A stretch of 64,000 nucleotides of DNA. Origin: Nitrosomonas sp. GTDB lineage: Bacteria > Pseudomonadota > Gammaproteobacteria > Burkholderiales > Nitrosomonadaceae. Under the pieces are notes generated by a model. It had not been told where the DNA came from. It saw only the letters and a program-made list of their open reading frames with translations, and searched no databases. A program made the translations under genes and the position numbers. Positions 28,405-37,038 of the stretch are shown piece by piece. Where the stretch lies: the NCBI GenBank assembly GCA_016708955.1, contig JADJES010000001.1, positions 248,001 through 312,000 of the forward strand, given 5' to 3'. The number at the start of each line of letters is the position of its first letter. Position 1 is the first letter of the stretch.

Positions 28405-29345
28405 AGTGTGGAGAAAATAGCCAGATGTACACACGTAGTTTCGACTCCGATGACCGGCTCAAAACCCATCGTGTTGGCAGCGACACCCGCACGTTGACCT
28501 ACGATGCCGCCAGCCGCATCACGCAAACGACCGATACCAATCCGGTGACTAACCGCACTTATGATTATGACGCGCTGGATCGCCTGATCAGCCAATCGGA
28601 CAACAGCGGATTCAAACTGTGGGGGTATGACGCCAACAGTAACCGCACGACTGCGCAATTTGGCGGCACCGGCTATCCGTATACCGTGGCAACGGATAGT
28701 AATCGCCTGCAAAATGTTGCCGGACCGGTTACCAAGACTTACAGCTATGACGCAGCCGGCAATCCGTTGAACGATGGCGCCACCACTTTTACCTGGAACG
28801 CTGCCGGAAAACTTTCAACCACAGTCAAGAAAGCCAAAACGCACACGTATAAATATAATGCCCTGGATCAGCGCATCAGCAAAAATGGCCCGTTGAGCTC
28901 CAAGTTTTTCTTCTTCTATGACCTGGCGGGGCAATTGATCGGAGAATACCGGGACAATTCCAGCACGGCCACACCAACCGATGACTGGCTGGTGCGCCAA
29001 GAAACCATCTGGTTAGAAGATATTCCGGTCGCCGTAATCCGGAAAGCCACCGCCACCAGCCCGATCCTGGTTTACTTCATCCACGCCGACCATCTCAACA
29101 CCCCGAGAGTCATCGTGAACCAAAGCAACACCCCCGTTTGGCGCTGGGACAACACCCACGCGTTCGGCGCGAACTTGCCTAACGAAGACCCGGACAGCAA
29201 CGGCCAGTTATTTGAATACTATCCACGCTTCCCGGACAGTATTTTGATAAGGAAACAAACTTGCATTACAACCATTTCCGGTATTATGAACCTGAGACCG
29301 GCCGGTACATCAGCCCTGACCCGATTGGGTTGGCGGGGGGTGTGA
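28405..29345 (+). pseudogene. orphan Rhs core fragment, cassette 2
   Basis: This repeats the last 300 or so codons of the Rhs core at 26590-27530 with high identity, from YTRSFDSDDRLKTHRVGSDT to the Rhs end motif. It has no Rhs N-terminus and no good start, so it is a silent donor or displaced 3' end. A lost base in the GGGGCAG segment near 29237 (CCCGGACAG here) shifts the frame. The poly-G tract near 29335 has six G, one more than in the full-length copy, and a further base is lost at GTTTGGGG just after it. The tip that follows is encoded in another frame. Confidence 0.85.
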
Positions 29346-29349
29346 ATGT

Positions 29350-29886
29350 TTGGGGTATGTGGGAGGAAATCCGATTACAAGTTTCGATTCTAATGGATTG
29401 GATATAGAGTATGCAAATCATGGTGTTGGTCTCAGCCTTAATCACTCAAAGATAATTATTACACCGAATAATCAGGCTCGCTATGTAAACGACGCCAGAT
29501 TTCAAAACATTGATGCAAGTGGAAGGCGATTTGCAACTTTAGGTGCTGGCCCCAACGGAGCATTGTTTCTAGAGTCTGGTATTAATCGAAAGCGTGACGT
29601 AAATGAGCCAAGTACTTATAGAAAAAAGCTTAGTATTCCTTGTCAGTATAGTGATGAAGATGCGGCAATCGAGAATTTGCTTAAGCTTGCAAATTATTAC
29701 AATAATAACAAGATTCTTTATACATTAATTCCGCAAAGATTCTTTGGTTTTGCTACAGGTTACAACTCGAATAGCTTTATTTCTGGTCTAGGAAATGCGG
29801 CTGGTTTTGATATGCCAAAAGCTGGAGATACTGGCGCTCTTACTCCTGGATACCAGAATCCTGTTCCAGCCAATAGGTACGAATAA
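29350..29886 (+). CDS. Rhs toxin tip 2, putative periplasmic hydrolase
   Basis: After the junction GYVGGNPITSFDSNGLD comes a tip of about 160 residues unlike tips 1 and 3. It has LSLNHSKIIITPNN with a histidine and, near the end, YNSNSFISGLGNAAGF. The order His, then YNSNS, recalls tip 1 (His, then RNCTT) with serine where a cysteine would sit, so a related papain-like fold is possible, but this is weak. The piece opens at TTG 29350 only because the upstream frame is broken; the natural product would be a fusion with the Rhs core. Confidence 0.55.
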   Translation: MGYVGGNPITSFDSNGLDIEYANHGVGLSLNHSKIIITPNNQARYVNDARFQNIDASGRRFATLGAGPNGALFLESGINRKRDVNEPSTYRKKLSIPCQYSDEDAAIENLLKLANYYNNNKILYTLIPQRFFGFATGYNSNSFISGLGNAAGFDMPKAGDTGALTPGYQNPVPANRYE

Positions 29887-29889
29887 AAA

Positions 29890-30021
29890 ATGGTTAATCT
29901 ATCAAAGTCATTTTATATTTTACTGATATTCATTATTGGAATAACGCTTATGGCTTGTACAAACGAAGATCAAATTAGGGAGCAAATGCTTAAAAACTGG
30001 AGTTTCACGCTTTTTTTATGA
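29890..30021 (+). pseudogene. putative immunity lipoprotein 2, truncated by the 88-bp repeat
   Basis: Three bases after tip 2 an ATG opens MVNLSKSFYILLIFIIGITL then MAC, a lipoprotein signal with lipobox LMAC, followed by TNEDQIREQMLKNW. At 29996-30001 the 88-bp repeat begins, and the frame ends after six further codons at 30021. The original gene was evidently longer and lost its 3' part. Position after a toxin tip and the envelope signal suggest an immunity protein. Confidence 0.6.
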
Positions 30022-30083
30022 GCCGATGATTCAATTGTCTGGAATTTTGGATTATCGGGATTTTTTCTTGAGTGACAAAATAG
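29996..30083. repeat. 88-bp repeat, inverted copy of 108-195
   Basis: This is an exact reverse complement of 108-195, about 30 kb away. It interrupts the immunity lipoprotein gene and ends five bases before the GTAGCCCGGAT start of the next REP-like hairpin. Confidence 0.9.
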
Positions 30084-30090
30084 CAAGTAG

Positions 30091-30115
30091 CCCGGATAAG
30101 CTCGCGTCATCCGGG
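30091..30115. repeat. REP-like hairpin at the start of Rhs cassette 3
   Basis: CCCGGAT and ATCCGGG arms surround an 11-nt loop. It has the same sequence as the units at 28352 and 34536 apart from a few loop bases. It marks the left edge of cassette 3. Confidence 0.85.
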
Positions 30116-30139
30116 AATTGGCTTGATCCAAACTTTGAA

Positions 30140-30581
30140 ATCTTGCTATGAAGGAAATGGCTAGATGCACACACGCAGTTTCGACACCGATGGCCGACTC
30201 AAAACCCATCGCGTCGGCAGCGACACCCGCACGCTTACCTACGATGCCGCCAGCCGCATCACGCAAACGACCGATACCAATCCGGTAACTAACCGCACTT
30301 ATGACTATGACGCGCTGGATCGCTTTGATCAGCCAATCGGACAACAGCGGATTCAAACTGTGGGGATATGACGCCAACAGTAACCGCACGACTGCGCAAT
30401 TTGGCGGCACCGGCTATCCGTATACCATCTCAAGCACCAGCAACCGCCTGACGAGTGCCGCCGGTCCGGTTGCCAAGAACTACAGCTACGATGCGGCCGG
30501 TAATCCGTTGAGTGATAGCACCACCACCTTCACCTGGAACGCCGCCGGAAAACTCGCAACTACGGTCAAAAGTGCTAAGAC
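30140..30581 (+). pseudogene. orphan Rhs core fragment, cassette 3, 5' part
   Basis: This is the same Rhs core segment as in the full-length gene from about residue YTRSFDTDGRLKTHRVGSDT. An extra T at CGCTTTGATC near 30325 shifts the frame (CGCTTGATC in the other copies). The fragment is split at 30581 by an IS21 element. The core resumes at 32986 after the target duplication AAGAC. Confidence 0.85.
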
Positions 30582-30722
30582 TATTAGACGACAATTAACC
30601 TGTCCGGTCAGGCGACAATTATCTTGACCGGTTGAGTGAAAGTATCAGTATGAGTTCTTCCCTATACAAGGAGCAAGAACTTGCCTGGAAAACATATCAC
30701 TCATCAACAGGAAGCTATTTAT

Positions 30723-32202
30723 ATGAAGAATCGTCAGATAGGGCATGGTCAGGAGACAGCGGCTGCGAAAGCGGGGGTAAGTATCCGCAGTGGCCGCAGG
30801 ATTGAGAAGGGTGTGCGGGTGGAGAAATCGCAACGGCAGTGGCGCACGCGCCAGGATCCTTTTGCGCTGGTTTGGGAGACCGAATTGGTTCCATTGCTGT
30901 ACGGGGAACCTGAACTGACCGGGACTACGCTTTGGGAACACTTGGATGACCGATATCCCGGTCAATACCCGGAGAAGTTGCTCAGAAGCTTGCAGCGCCG
31001 CGTTAAACACTGGCGGGCAACGCAAGGTCCCGGTAAGGTGGTTATGTTTTGCCAGTCGGTGCCTGCCGGGCACCAGGGGGTTGTCCGATTTTACCCGGCC
31101 GCGCACGGCAATTACGATCGCAGGCGAGCCATTTGATCACCTGCTGTATCAGTTTCGTCTGGCTTATAGTCATTGGCGTGCTGTTCATATCATCCGGGGC
31201 GGGGAAAGTTATAGTGCATTGGCCGATGGATTGCAGACCGCCTTGCATAAACTCGGCGGCGCGCCCAAGGAACATCGCACTGACAGCCTGAGTGCCGCAT
31301 ACGTCAATGCGAGCCAAAAACAAGAACTCACGCAATCTTATGCGGCGCTGTGTCAACACTATGGCATGAAGCCTACGGTCAATAACCTGGGCATCAGCCA
31401 TGAAAACGGCGCCGTAGAAAATGCCCATGGTTCGCTCAAGCATCGGATCGAGCAGGCGATCAAATTACGAGGATCTGCGGATTTCGAAAGTGTGGGCGCC
31501 TATCGCCGCTTTCTTGAACGGATCGTCGATAAGCTCAATAAGCGCTGCAGAGGGCGATTGGCGGAAGAGCAATCGCATCTCCAGCCACTGCCACGCTACC
31601 GCTTCATGGACTTCAGTGAACTGAGCGTCAAAGTGACCACCAGTAGCACCATAGCGGTCAAACGGGGACTTTACAGTGTGCCATCCAGACTCATTGGCGA
31701 GAACATCCGCGTTCATCTCTACCACGATCGCCTGGAATGCTTTGCCGGGCAGACACCGGTCATTACATTACCGCGTGCGTATCCGAAAACGCCGGAAGGA
31801 CGCGCCCGGCGCATCGATTACCGTCATGTGATTCATGCATTGGCGGCAAAGCCACAAGCCTTTCGCTTTTCCCGACTGCGTGATGATCTGTTGCCAACGC
31901 CACAGTATCACCAGCTGTGGGCGCGGGTACAACAACAATTTGATCCCGGACTCGCTTGCAAATGGATGGTATCGGTACTGCGTTTTGCCTACGACTATGA
32001 TTGCGAGAGCCAGTTGGCTGCTGAATTGTTGCAACAAAATCCGCTACCTGAACTGCAAACACTGCAAAAGCGATTTCTGCGGCAGCATGCGCCACAGCCG
32101 GACATCCCAATCAAACAACACACTGCGGATACCTACGATCAACTACTCAGCGGAAACTGGGTAACACAAGGAGGCAGCTCATGTCTGAATCGCTCCCACT
32201 GA
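30723..32202 (+). pseudogene. istA: IS21 transposase IstA, one frame break
   Basis: The product begins MKNRQIGHGQETAAAKAGVS with a helix-turn-helix. The rve integrase core follows (REHRTDSLSAA-type segment as KEHRTDSLSAAYVNA, then NNLGISHENGAVENAHGSLK) and a C-terminal Mu-type domain. The first 110 or so codons and the rest lie in different frames; the change falls near 31045-31070 (VMFCQSVPAGHQG against PGTRGLSDFT). IstA is the DDE transposase that works with IstB. The stop at 32202 overlaps istB. Confidence 0.85.
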
Positions 32203-32917
32203 TGCTCAAGGAACTCAGACTCCCTGCCTTTGGCCAGCATTACCGGCACTTCCAGGATCAAGCCGCAGAACACGCCTGGAGCTACAGCCAATATCTTGCC
32301 GCCCTGTGCGAACAGGAAGTCGCTCAGCGTTTCCAAAGCAGAATCAGCAACTGGACGCATGAAGCCAAACTGCCGCGCGGCAAAAGCTTTGCCACTCTGG
32401 CGCTGACCGAACTGCCTCAAGCCGCTCAGAAAAAATCATCGCACTGCGCGACAATACCCACTGGGCGAGCCAGGCAGACAATGTGTTGCTGATCGGTCCC
32501 TCCGGTGTCGGCAAATCACATGTGGCGGCAGCATTGGGATTGCATTTGATTGAACAAGGCATCCGCGTCAAATGGATATCAGCTACCGCACTCGTTCAAC
32601 TCCTGCAGCAAGCCAAGAAAGAACTGGACTTGATGTCCGCCATGACGCGGCTGGATAAATACCGTGTACTGATCGTTGATGATATCGGCTATGTCAAAAA
32701 GACCGATTCGGAAACACAAGTATTGTTTGACTTCATTGCACATCGCTATGAAAGCGGAAGTCTCATCATCACTTCAAACCAGCCTTTTAGCCAGTGGGAT
32801 CAAATCTTCCCTGACACCATGATGACCGTTGCCGCCATCGACCGCATCATCCATCACGCAACCATCATCGAAATCGACAGTGAAAGTTATAGGAGGAAAA
32901 ACCAGAAAAAGTCATGA
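32181..32917 (+). pseudogene. istB: IS21 helper ATPase IstB, one frame break
   Basis: The AAA+ helper of IS21 has the N-terminal MLKELRLPAFGQHYRH, Walker A GPSGVGKSH (about 32497-32523), Walker B VLIVDDIGYV and a sensor segment LIITSNQPFSQWDQIFPDT. The frame changes near 32430 (QAAQKKSS against RSEKIIALRDNTHW), so no full-length product is encoded as given. The ATG at 32181 overlaps the end of istA. Confidence 0.85.
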
Positions 32918-32985
32918 AGTAGTCAACAAACTCAACCGGCCATCATAATTGTCGTCAAAGCGGCCAAGATAATTGACGCGAGACA

Positions 32986-33972
32986 AAGACCCACACGTAC
33001 AAAACCAACGCGCTGGATCAGCGCATCAGCAAGAACGGCCCGCTGAGTTCCAAGTTTTTCTTCTTCTATGACCTGGCGGGGCAATTGATCGGAGAATACT
33101 GGGACAATTCCAGCACGGCCACACCGGCGGATGACTGGCTGGTGCGGCAGGAAACCATCTGGTTAGAGGATATTCCGGTGGCCGTGATCCGGAAACCCAC
33201 CGCAACCAGCCCGATCCAGGTGTACTTTATCCACGCCGATCATCTCAACACCCCGAGAGTGATCGTGAATCAAAGCAACACCCCGGTTTGGCGCTGGGAA
33301 AATACTCACGCCTTCGGTGCCAATCTGCCGAATGAAGACCCGGACGGCAACGGCCAATTGTTTGAATACCATCCACGCTTCCCGGGGCAGTATTTTGATA
33401 AGGAAACAAACTTGCATTACAACTATTTCCGGTATTATGAACCGGAGACCGGGCGGTATATCTCGCCGGATCCGATTGGGTTGGCGGGTGGGTTGAATAC
33501 TTATGGGTATGTTGGAAGTAACCCCATAAATCAAATAGATTCTTTAGGCCTTTTTGAGGTTCTTATCAACGATACAGGAGGCAGAAATGGCCCCACTTAT
33601 GGTGGAATCATGACAATTAAAGGAGAAAATGGCCAAATTGTGACGGTTCCTGTTAGTACATGGCCTAATCCAACCAATCCTAGCCCTGGTATTGTAACTG
33701 GGAGTTTTCCAGGAACATATGGCGCACGGGCACACCAAGGCCGCATTAATGGTATCACTATTAACAATAGAGCTCCTGTGCCAACTCTTGGACCTAATCC
33801 AGCTCAAGGAGGAAGGAGTTTTGCAACTGGAATAAATATCCATTGTGGATATAGAGCAAATCGCCGCGGTTCGGCCGGATGCATTACGATTGATCCCGAC
33901 TATTGTCTGCAGGTATGGGATATCTTGAGGCCAGGTGAAACCGGTAATATAACTATCCAGCGTGGAGATTAA
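32986..33972 (+). CDS. Rhs core 3' part fused to toxin tip 3, L,D-transpeptidase-like (Tlde1/DUF2778 type)
   Basis: After the IS21 element the Rhs core continues in one frame to ISPDPIGLAGGLNTYGYVGS, then a tip of about 140 residues. The tip has a Gly/Asn-rich start and the block GINIHCGYRANRRGSAGCIT. A histidine followed by S-x-GC is the active-site layout of YkuD-like enzymes and of Tlde1 (DUF2778) effectors, which cut or exchange peptidoglycan stem peptides in the periplasm. The junction is intact here, unlike in the other two copies. The family call is from motif only. Confidence 0.7.
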   Translation, partial: KTHTYKTNALDQRISKNGPLSSKFFFFYDLAGQLIGEYWDNSSTATPADDWLVRQETIWLEDIPVAVIRKPTATSPIQVYFIHADHLNTPRVIVNQSNTPVWRWENTHAFGANLPNEDPDGNGQLFEYHPRFPGQYFDKETNLHYNYFRYYEPETGRYISPDPIGLAGGLNTYGYVGSNPINQIDSLGLFEVLINDTGGRNGPTYGGIMTIKGENGQIVTVPVSTWPNPTNPSPGIVTGSFPGTYGARAHQGRINGITINNRAPVPTLGPNPAQGGRSFATGINIHCGYRANRRGSAGCITIDPDYCLQVWDILRPGETGNITIQRGD

Positions 33973-33973
33973 G

Positions 33974-34426
33974 ATGTCTTTGTTGATAAAAACTATGGTT
34001 ATAGTTTTTATACTGATTTTCGCAATGAAAGCATTAAATGCTAATGATAGCCAATGTCGCAAGAATTGCTTCAAGCTAGATATTGAGTATCTTATTAAAA
34101 ATCACGAAAATATTTACAGAGATAATCCAGAATCCTTCTGGATATTGTTAAATGAAATGAGAGAAAAAGCATATTTAGCTGATTCTTTTAATGAAATTAG
34201 TCAATTCATGGAACTGCTGCAGATGGATAATTCTCCTGCTGAAGTTGAAGAATTTCTGTCGGAAGGCCTTGAGACTTTATGTGCTGAGAAATCGGTTCTT
34301 TTTAAAGAAGCAATGCAGCTATTAGATTTAAGTTTAAGAATGAAATTAAACGAAAAATTAAATCAGCCATTATTTCGCGAAAAAGAAGAATTAAGAACCT
34401 GTCGATATCGAGGTTTGAATGATTGA
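33974..34426 (+). CDS. putative immunity protein 3, exported
   Basis: The ATG at 33974 lies one base after the stop of tip 3. The 150-residue product has a signal peptide (MSLLIKTMVIVFILIFAMKA, cleavage probably after LNA). The mature part is acidic and helical, starting NDSQCRKNCFKLDIEYLIKN. A periplasmic partner is what a periplasmic L,D-transpeptidase-like toxin would need. The gene is AT-rich, unlike the Rhs core. I do not recognise the family. Confidence 0.65.
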   Translation: MSLLIKTMVIVFILIFAMKALNANDSQCRKNCFKLDIEYLIKNHENIYRDNPESFWILLNEMREKAYLADSFNEISQFMELLQMDNSPAEVEEFLSEGLETLCAEKSVLFKEAMQLLDLSLRMKLNEKLNQPLFREKEELRTCRYRGLND

Positions 34427-34535
34427 TTTGGTCAACTTTTAAAAATTTTAGGTGGTGGGGTTGAGGAGCAAAGCATTGGACAAAGAGTATGAAAAGCATG
34501 GAGACGGTCACGAAAACAACGGGGTCAGCAAGTAG

Positions 34536-34560
34536 CCCGGATAAGCTTGCGTCATCCGGG
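34536..34560. repeat. REP-like hairpin at the start of Rhs cassette 4
   Basis: CCCGGAT (34536-34542) and ATCCGGG (34554-34560) flank an 11-nt loop. It is the same unit as at 28352 and 30091 and marks the left edge of cassette 4. Confidence 0.85.
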
Positions 34561-34589
34561 AATTGATTCGATCCAAACCTTGAAAGCTT

Positions 34590-35114
34590 GATGTGGGGAA
34601 ATAATTAGGTGTATACACGCAGCTTCGATTCCGAGAGACGACTCAAAACCCATCGTATCGGCAGCGACACTCGCACGCTCACCTACGATGCGGCCAGCCG
34701 CATCACGCAAACGACTGATACCAATCCGATGAATAACCGAACGTATGACTATGACGCGCTGGATCGCCTGATCAGCCAATCGGACAACAGCGGATTCAAA
34801 CTGTGGGGGTATGACGCCAACAGTAACCGCACGACTGCGCAATTTGGCGGCACCGGCTATCCGAGGAAGAAAAAGAGGAAGAAAAAGGGGGCAGACCCCT
34901 TTAATTCGCAGTGCGTTGGTTATGTACGTGTGCGTTTTGGTGTTATTGACGGCTGTCGAGAGCTTGCCCGCAGCATTCCAGGTGGTGGCGCCATCGCTTA
35001 GCTGATTACCGGCGGCATTGTAGGTATAGTTCTTCGCAACCGGCCCGGCGACGTTCGTCAGGTGGCTGCTAGTGCTCGCGATGGTATACGGATAGCCGGT
35101 GCCGCCAAATTACG
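34590..35114 (+). pseudogene. rearranged Rhs core fragment, cassette 4, with inverted 3' part
   Basis: Bases 34590-34863 repeat the Rhs core in the forward direction, starting GNN-stop-VYTRSFDS, up to AQFGGTGYP. Then comes a purine-rich stretch (34864-34890). Bases 34908-35114 match the next part of the core in reverse complement. The two parts share a perfect 23-bp inverted repeat, 34841-34863 and 35089-35111. This geometry is what an inversion between inverted repeats, or a fold-back rearrangement, would leave. No tip is attached in frame. Confidence 0.8.
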
Positions 35115-35379
35115 CACTCTACCCATGCTTTTCCCTATCGTGGGTCCAGAATATGTTATTCAACAATCAGAAAAATCCTCATGTTATGATGAAATGCCAG
35201 TTAGCTATAATTCTGAAAGTAGGGAGGCTTCATGAAATGATAGGAAGAAATGAAATGAAGATTCTGGCAGAGATATTACGTCAATCAGGAGGCCTAATTC
35301 TTAAATACTGGTGAGGCATAGGGAAAATCCGGCGCTATTCTTGCCGGAGTTTGTTGTCAATCATTGAGAAAGGAAAATC
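35115..35379 (+). other. AT-rich remnant region downstream of cassette 4
   Basis: The region contains short open frames only, such as one ending SYNSESREAS at 35234 and a 25-codon frame MIGRNEMKILAEILRQSGGL ending at 35314. These could be the 3' ends of a lost toxin tip and immunity gene, but there is no homology I can name. GAGAAAGGAAA just before 35380 is the ribosome-binding site of the next gene. Confidence 0.35.
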
Positions 35380-36780
35380 ATGAGCAATCCATCCGTTACT
35401 TGGGCTGAAGCTGCCTTGAAAGCGATTCGGCACATCGGTGAGTCCAATCATCCTGATCCAAAACAGCGCGCTCGCATCGGTCCGCCGATGGTGGCGCGTT
35501 CTTTGGCGATTTTACATACAGCAATCTATGATGCTTGGGCTATTTACGATCCGCAAGCGTTGCCAACACAGTTGCGGCTGCCGAGAAAATCAAACGGATC
35601 TGATCCTCAGCGAATTCGTGCGATGAGTCAGGCGGCCTATCAAGTGCTGAAGAATCAGTTCCCTTCCGAAACTACAATTTTTGACGCCACCATGACTGGC
35701 TTGGGTTTTCCAACTACTAGCTCGACGGAAGATGTCAACTTGCCGGAAGGGGTCGGTAACCTTGCTGCCAAAGCTGTACTTTCAGTAGCAGCGGACGATG
35801 GCGCCAATCAGCGTGGAAATCTCACGGAAAGTGGGAATATATATGCGGACTATACCGGGTATGCTTCGGTGAATCCGCCTATTGTTACCATGCTTCCGAC
35901 TATTCCGGCAGACATACCCCATCCTGATCGCTGGCAGCCATTAGGCTATACAGATGCTGCACAAGTGCTGCGAGTACCTTCCTTTATTGCCCCGCAATGG
36001 GAAAACGTCAGACCATTTGCGCTTACCAGTGCAGGACAATTTCGTCCCAATTTGCCCGTGGCGCTGACATCTCAATCGTTCTTAGATCAAGCACGACACG
36101 TCATTGAGATGCAGGAACAGCTTGAGACCAAGCAAAAAGTGATCGCAGAGTATTGGGCAGATGGTCCAAGTTCAGAGCTTCCGCCGGGACACTGGGAAGT
36201 TTTTGCTATTTTTATTTCTAATCGTGATGCACACACACTGCATCAGGATGCAAAGTTGTTTTTTGCTCTGGCTAATGCGATCCATGATGCCGCCATCGCT
36301 ACATGGGAGGCTAAACGTTTTTACGATTACGTGCGGCCGGTTACCGCGATTCGTCATTTATTTCGCGGGAAGAAAATAAAAGGTTGGAATGGTAGCAGTG
36401 TTACTACTATTAACGGAGAGGCCTGGCGGCCATATCAGGTTGCGACTTTCCCTACGCCACCCTTTCCTGAGTTCACATCCGGTCACAGTGGCTTTTCTAT
36501 GGCAGCAGCGGAAGTTCTCAAGCGCTTTACCGGTAGTGACTCATTTGGCGCAAGTTATACTCAGCCTGTACCATTACGCGTTGAACCGAATCTAGCCGCT
36601 GCTGTTGGTGTGACGCTGAGGTGGGATACCTTTACAGAAGCGGCATTAGAAGCAGGCGAGTCGCGGCTCTATGGCGGTATTCACTTTTATGAAGGTAATG
36701 TCTCTGGTTTAAGCCTCGGTCGTAATGTAGGTGTGCAATCTTATGAAAAGGCCCAAGGTTATTGGTCAGGGCGAATCTAA
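35380..36780 (+). CDS. vanadium-dependent haloperoxidase / PAP2 superfamily protein
   Basis: The 466-residue protein has the three PAP2 superfamily motifs in order: K-x6-RP as KRFYDYVRP, TSGH in PEFTSGHSGF, and SR-x5-H as SRLYGGIH near the C-terminus. These bind vanadate in haloperoxidases and phosphate in acid phosphatases. Length and flanking sequence resemble vanadium chloroperoxidase-like bacterial proteins, so halide oxidation is possible, but phosphatase activity cannot be excluded. No signal peptide is seen. GAGAAAGGAAA precedes the ATG. The gene stands alone between the Rhs island and an IS110 copy. Confidence 0.82.
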   Translation: MSNPSVTWAEAALKAIRHIGESNHPDPKQRARIGPPMVARSLAILHTAIYDAWAIYDPQALPTQLRLPRKSNGSDPQRIRAMSQAAYQVLKNQFPSETTIFDATMTGLGFPTTSSTEDVNLPEGVGNLAAKAVLSVAADDGANQRGNLTESGNIYADYTGYASVNPPIVTMLPTIPADIPHPDRWQPLGYTDAAQVLRVPSFIAPQWENVRPFALTSAGQFRPNLPVALTSQSFLDQARHVIEMQEQLETKQKVIAEYWADGPSSELPPGHWEVFAIFISNRDAHTLHQDAKLFFALANAIHDAAIATWEAKRFYDYVRPVTAIRHLFRGKKIKGWNGSSVTTINGEAWRPYQVATFPTPPFPEFTSGHSGFSMAAAEVLKRFTGSDSFGASYTQPVPLRVEPNLAAAVGVTLRWDTFTEAALEAGESRLYGGIHFYEGNVSGLSLGRNVGVQSYEKAQGYWSGRI

Positions 36781-36945
36781 GGGCCGTAGGGTGCAATAGC
36801 GGTCTTCCGCGTATTGCACCGCGGGGAGTTCATGTGACGCAATACGGCTATTGCCTGGATCGTTGGGGTCAGATACAAAATCATGAATTCTGATTACAGA
36901 AAATATATGTGATTCATCGATAATATTCTCAATTCGCGACCTGTC
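36781..36945. repeat. 165-bp repeat, direct copy at 39209-39375
   Basis: This unit starts GGGCCGTAGGGTGCAATAGC, contains the hairpin GGTGCAATA..TATTGCACC and the block CATGAATTCTGATT, and ends AATTCGCGACCTGTC. A diverged copy, roughly 85% identical by eye, lies at 39209-39375 in the same orientation. The pair brackets the IS110 copy B and the CDP-alcohol phosphatidyltransferase gene. Confidence 0.8.
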
Positions 36946-37038
36946 TCATGCTTGTGAGTAAGCTTTAACGTGAAAGAAACCACTAAACAGGCGCAAGTAA
37001 TCCTGGCCCAGCTAAGACCATATAACAATTGGCGCAAA

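Larger units (their letters stand above)
30582..32985 (+). mobile_element. IS21 family element inserted in the Rhs core
   Basis: The 2.4-kb element carries istA and istB and is flanked by a 5-bp direct repeat AAGAC (30577-30581 and 32986-32990). Removing it with one AAGAC restores the Rhs core sequence. Its ends carry several related copies of GACAATTA, including an inverted pair (left GCGACAATTATCTTGACCGG near 30612, right GCGTCAATTATCTTGGCCG on the other strand), as in IS21 multiple terminal repeats. Both genes contain frame breaks. Confidence 0.92.

Noticed and set aside
28352..34560. The three REP-like hairpins as a CRISPR array
   Set aside because: Units are kilobases apart with genes between them, so there is no repeat-spacer periodicity.
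35099..35314. 71-codon frame after cassette 4 as an immunity gene
   Set aside because: Its first codons come from the inverted Rhs core; the rest is too short and featureless to support a call.
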